Origin: DATMNR01 sp963702765
GTDB taxonomy: Bacteria; Chloroflexota; Ktedonobacteria; Ktedonobacterales; Ktedonobacteraceae
Length of the DNA stretch: 64,000 bases
Reading direction: 5' to 3'
Assembly (NCBI GenBank): GCA_963702765.1
Contig: CAVPEB010000019.1
Coordinates: 166,950-230,949, forward strand
Part shown: piece by piece, positions 63,951-64,000 of the stretch
How positions within the stretch are numbered: the first letter of the stretch is position 1
Layout of the letters: every line of letters begins with the position of its first letter
Made by a program: the position numbers and the translations under genes
The notes under the pieces: generated by a model
Seen by the model: only the letters and a program-made list of their open reading frames with translations
Told to the model about the DNA's origin: nothing
The model's database searches: none

Positions 63951-64000
63951 CTTGTAATTTCCTATTGCTTGATTTAAACATCCGCTTCTCTTATTGTATA

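Noticed and set aside
1..64000. CRISPR arrays, tRNA or rRNA genes, prophage, toxin-antitoxin pairs
   Set aside because: I looked for regularly spaced repeats, conserved tRNA or rRNA segments and typical phage or toxin genes and found none that I could support.

Overview
The window looks like a Chloroflexota chromosome of the Ktedonobacteria type (inference from content, not from a marker gene). The pointers are a Ser/Thr-kinase/WD40 fusion remnant, zinc-ribbon kinases with TPRs, a predicted F420-dependent PPOX enzyme, KGG-repeat and DUF4097 proteins, CoxMSL-type hydroxylase genes, and IS1182, IS607 and IS66 elements in an AT/GC-balanced sequence. I recognise no rRNA, tRNA, CRISPR array, phage or replication origin.

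Layout. 0-3.2 kb is decayed DNA: repeats, a frameshifted metallo-beta-lactamase-fold hydrolase, and the 3' part of a kinase/WD40 gene. 3.3-8.4 kb holds yqeC with a PPOX-family gene, a secreted phosphatase-like protein and a polytopic membrane protein. 8.4-10 kb is a broken IS1182-family transposase. 10.4-20.7 kb is an amino-acid/polyamine catabolism block on the minus strand: aldehyde dehydrogenase, lysine-dehydrogenase-like enzyme, class III aminotransferase and a polar-amino-acid ABC importer, split by an IS607-type element. 20.9-29.2 kb carries an alpha/beta hydrolase coupled to a P1 peptidase, an M23 endopeptidase, KGG and DUF4097 proteins, a HEAT-repeat protein and a CocE/NonD hydrolase. 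29.4-34.9 kb is an IclR-regulated molybdenum hydroxylase cluster (yqeB, FAD, 2Fe-2S and molybdopterin subunits). A double-FHA protein, a nucleotidyltransferase and an IS66 element with an 8-bp target duplication follow. 38.7-43 kb is a second ABC importer (PotABCD/AfuABC class), then aconitase and a NarL-type two-component system. 49-53 kb holds two paralogous zinc-ribbon/TPR proteins, one an apparently active kinase and one whose kinase domain is reduced to an N-lobe relic. 53-62 kb is a run of efflux and stress units under TetR, PadR and MarR regulators. 62-64 kb has a nitroreductase and xdhC, both frameshifted.

How the genes fit together. Importers, a PatA/PatD-like pair and a lysine-dehydrogenase-like enzyme suggest uptake and oxidation of diamines or basic amino acids, feeding the TCA cycle. 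yqeC, yqeB and xdhC are all maturation factors of XDH-type (selenium-linked) molybdenum hydroxylases. They are spread over 60 kb around one three-subunit hydroxylase, which an IclR regulator and a CocE-type esterase/amidase accompany; this suggests catabolism of an organic ester or heterocycle.

Caution. An unusual number of otherwise intact genes carry one or two single-base frameshifts. Part of this may be sequence error, so I mark these genes as frameshifted and do not assume they are dead.
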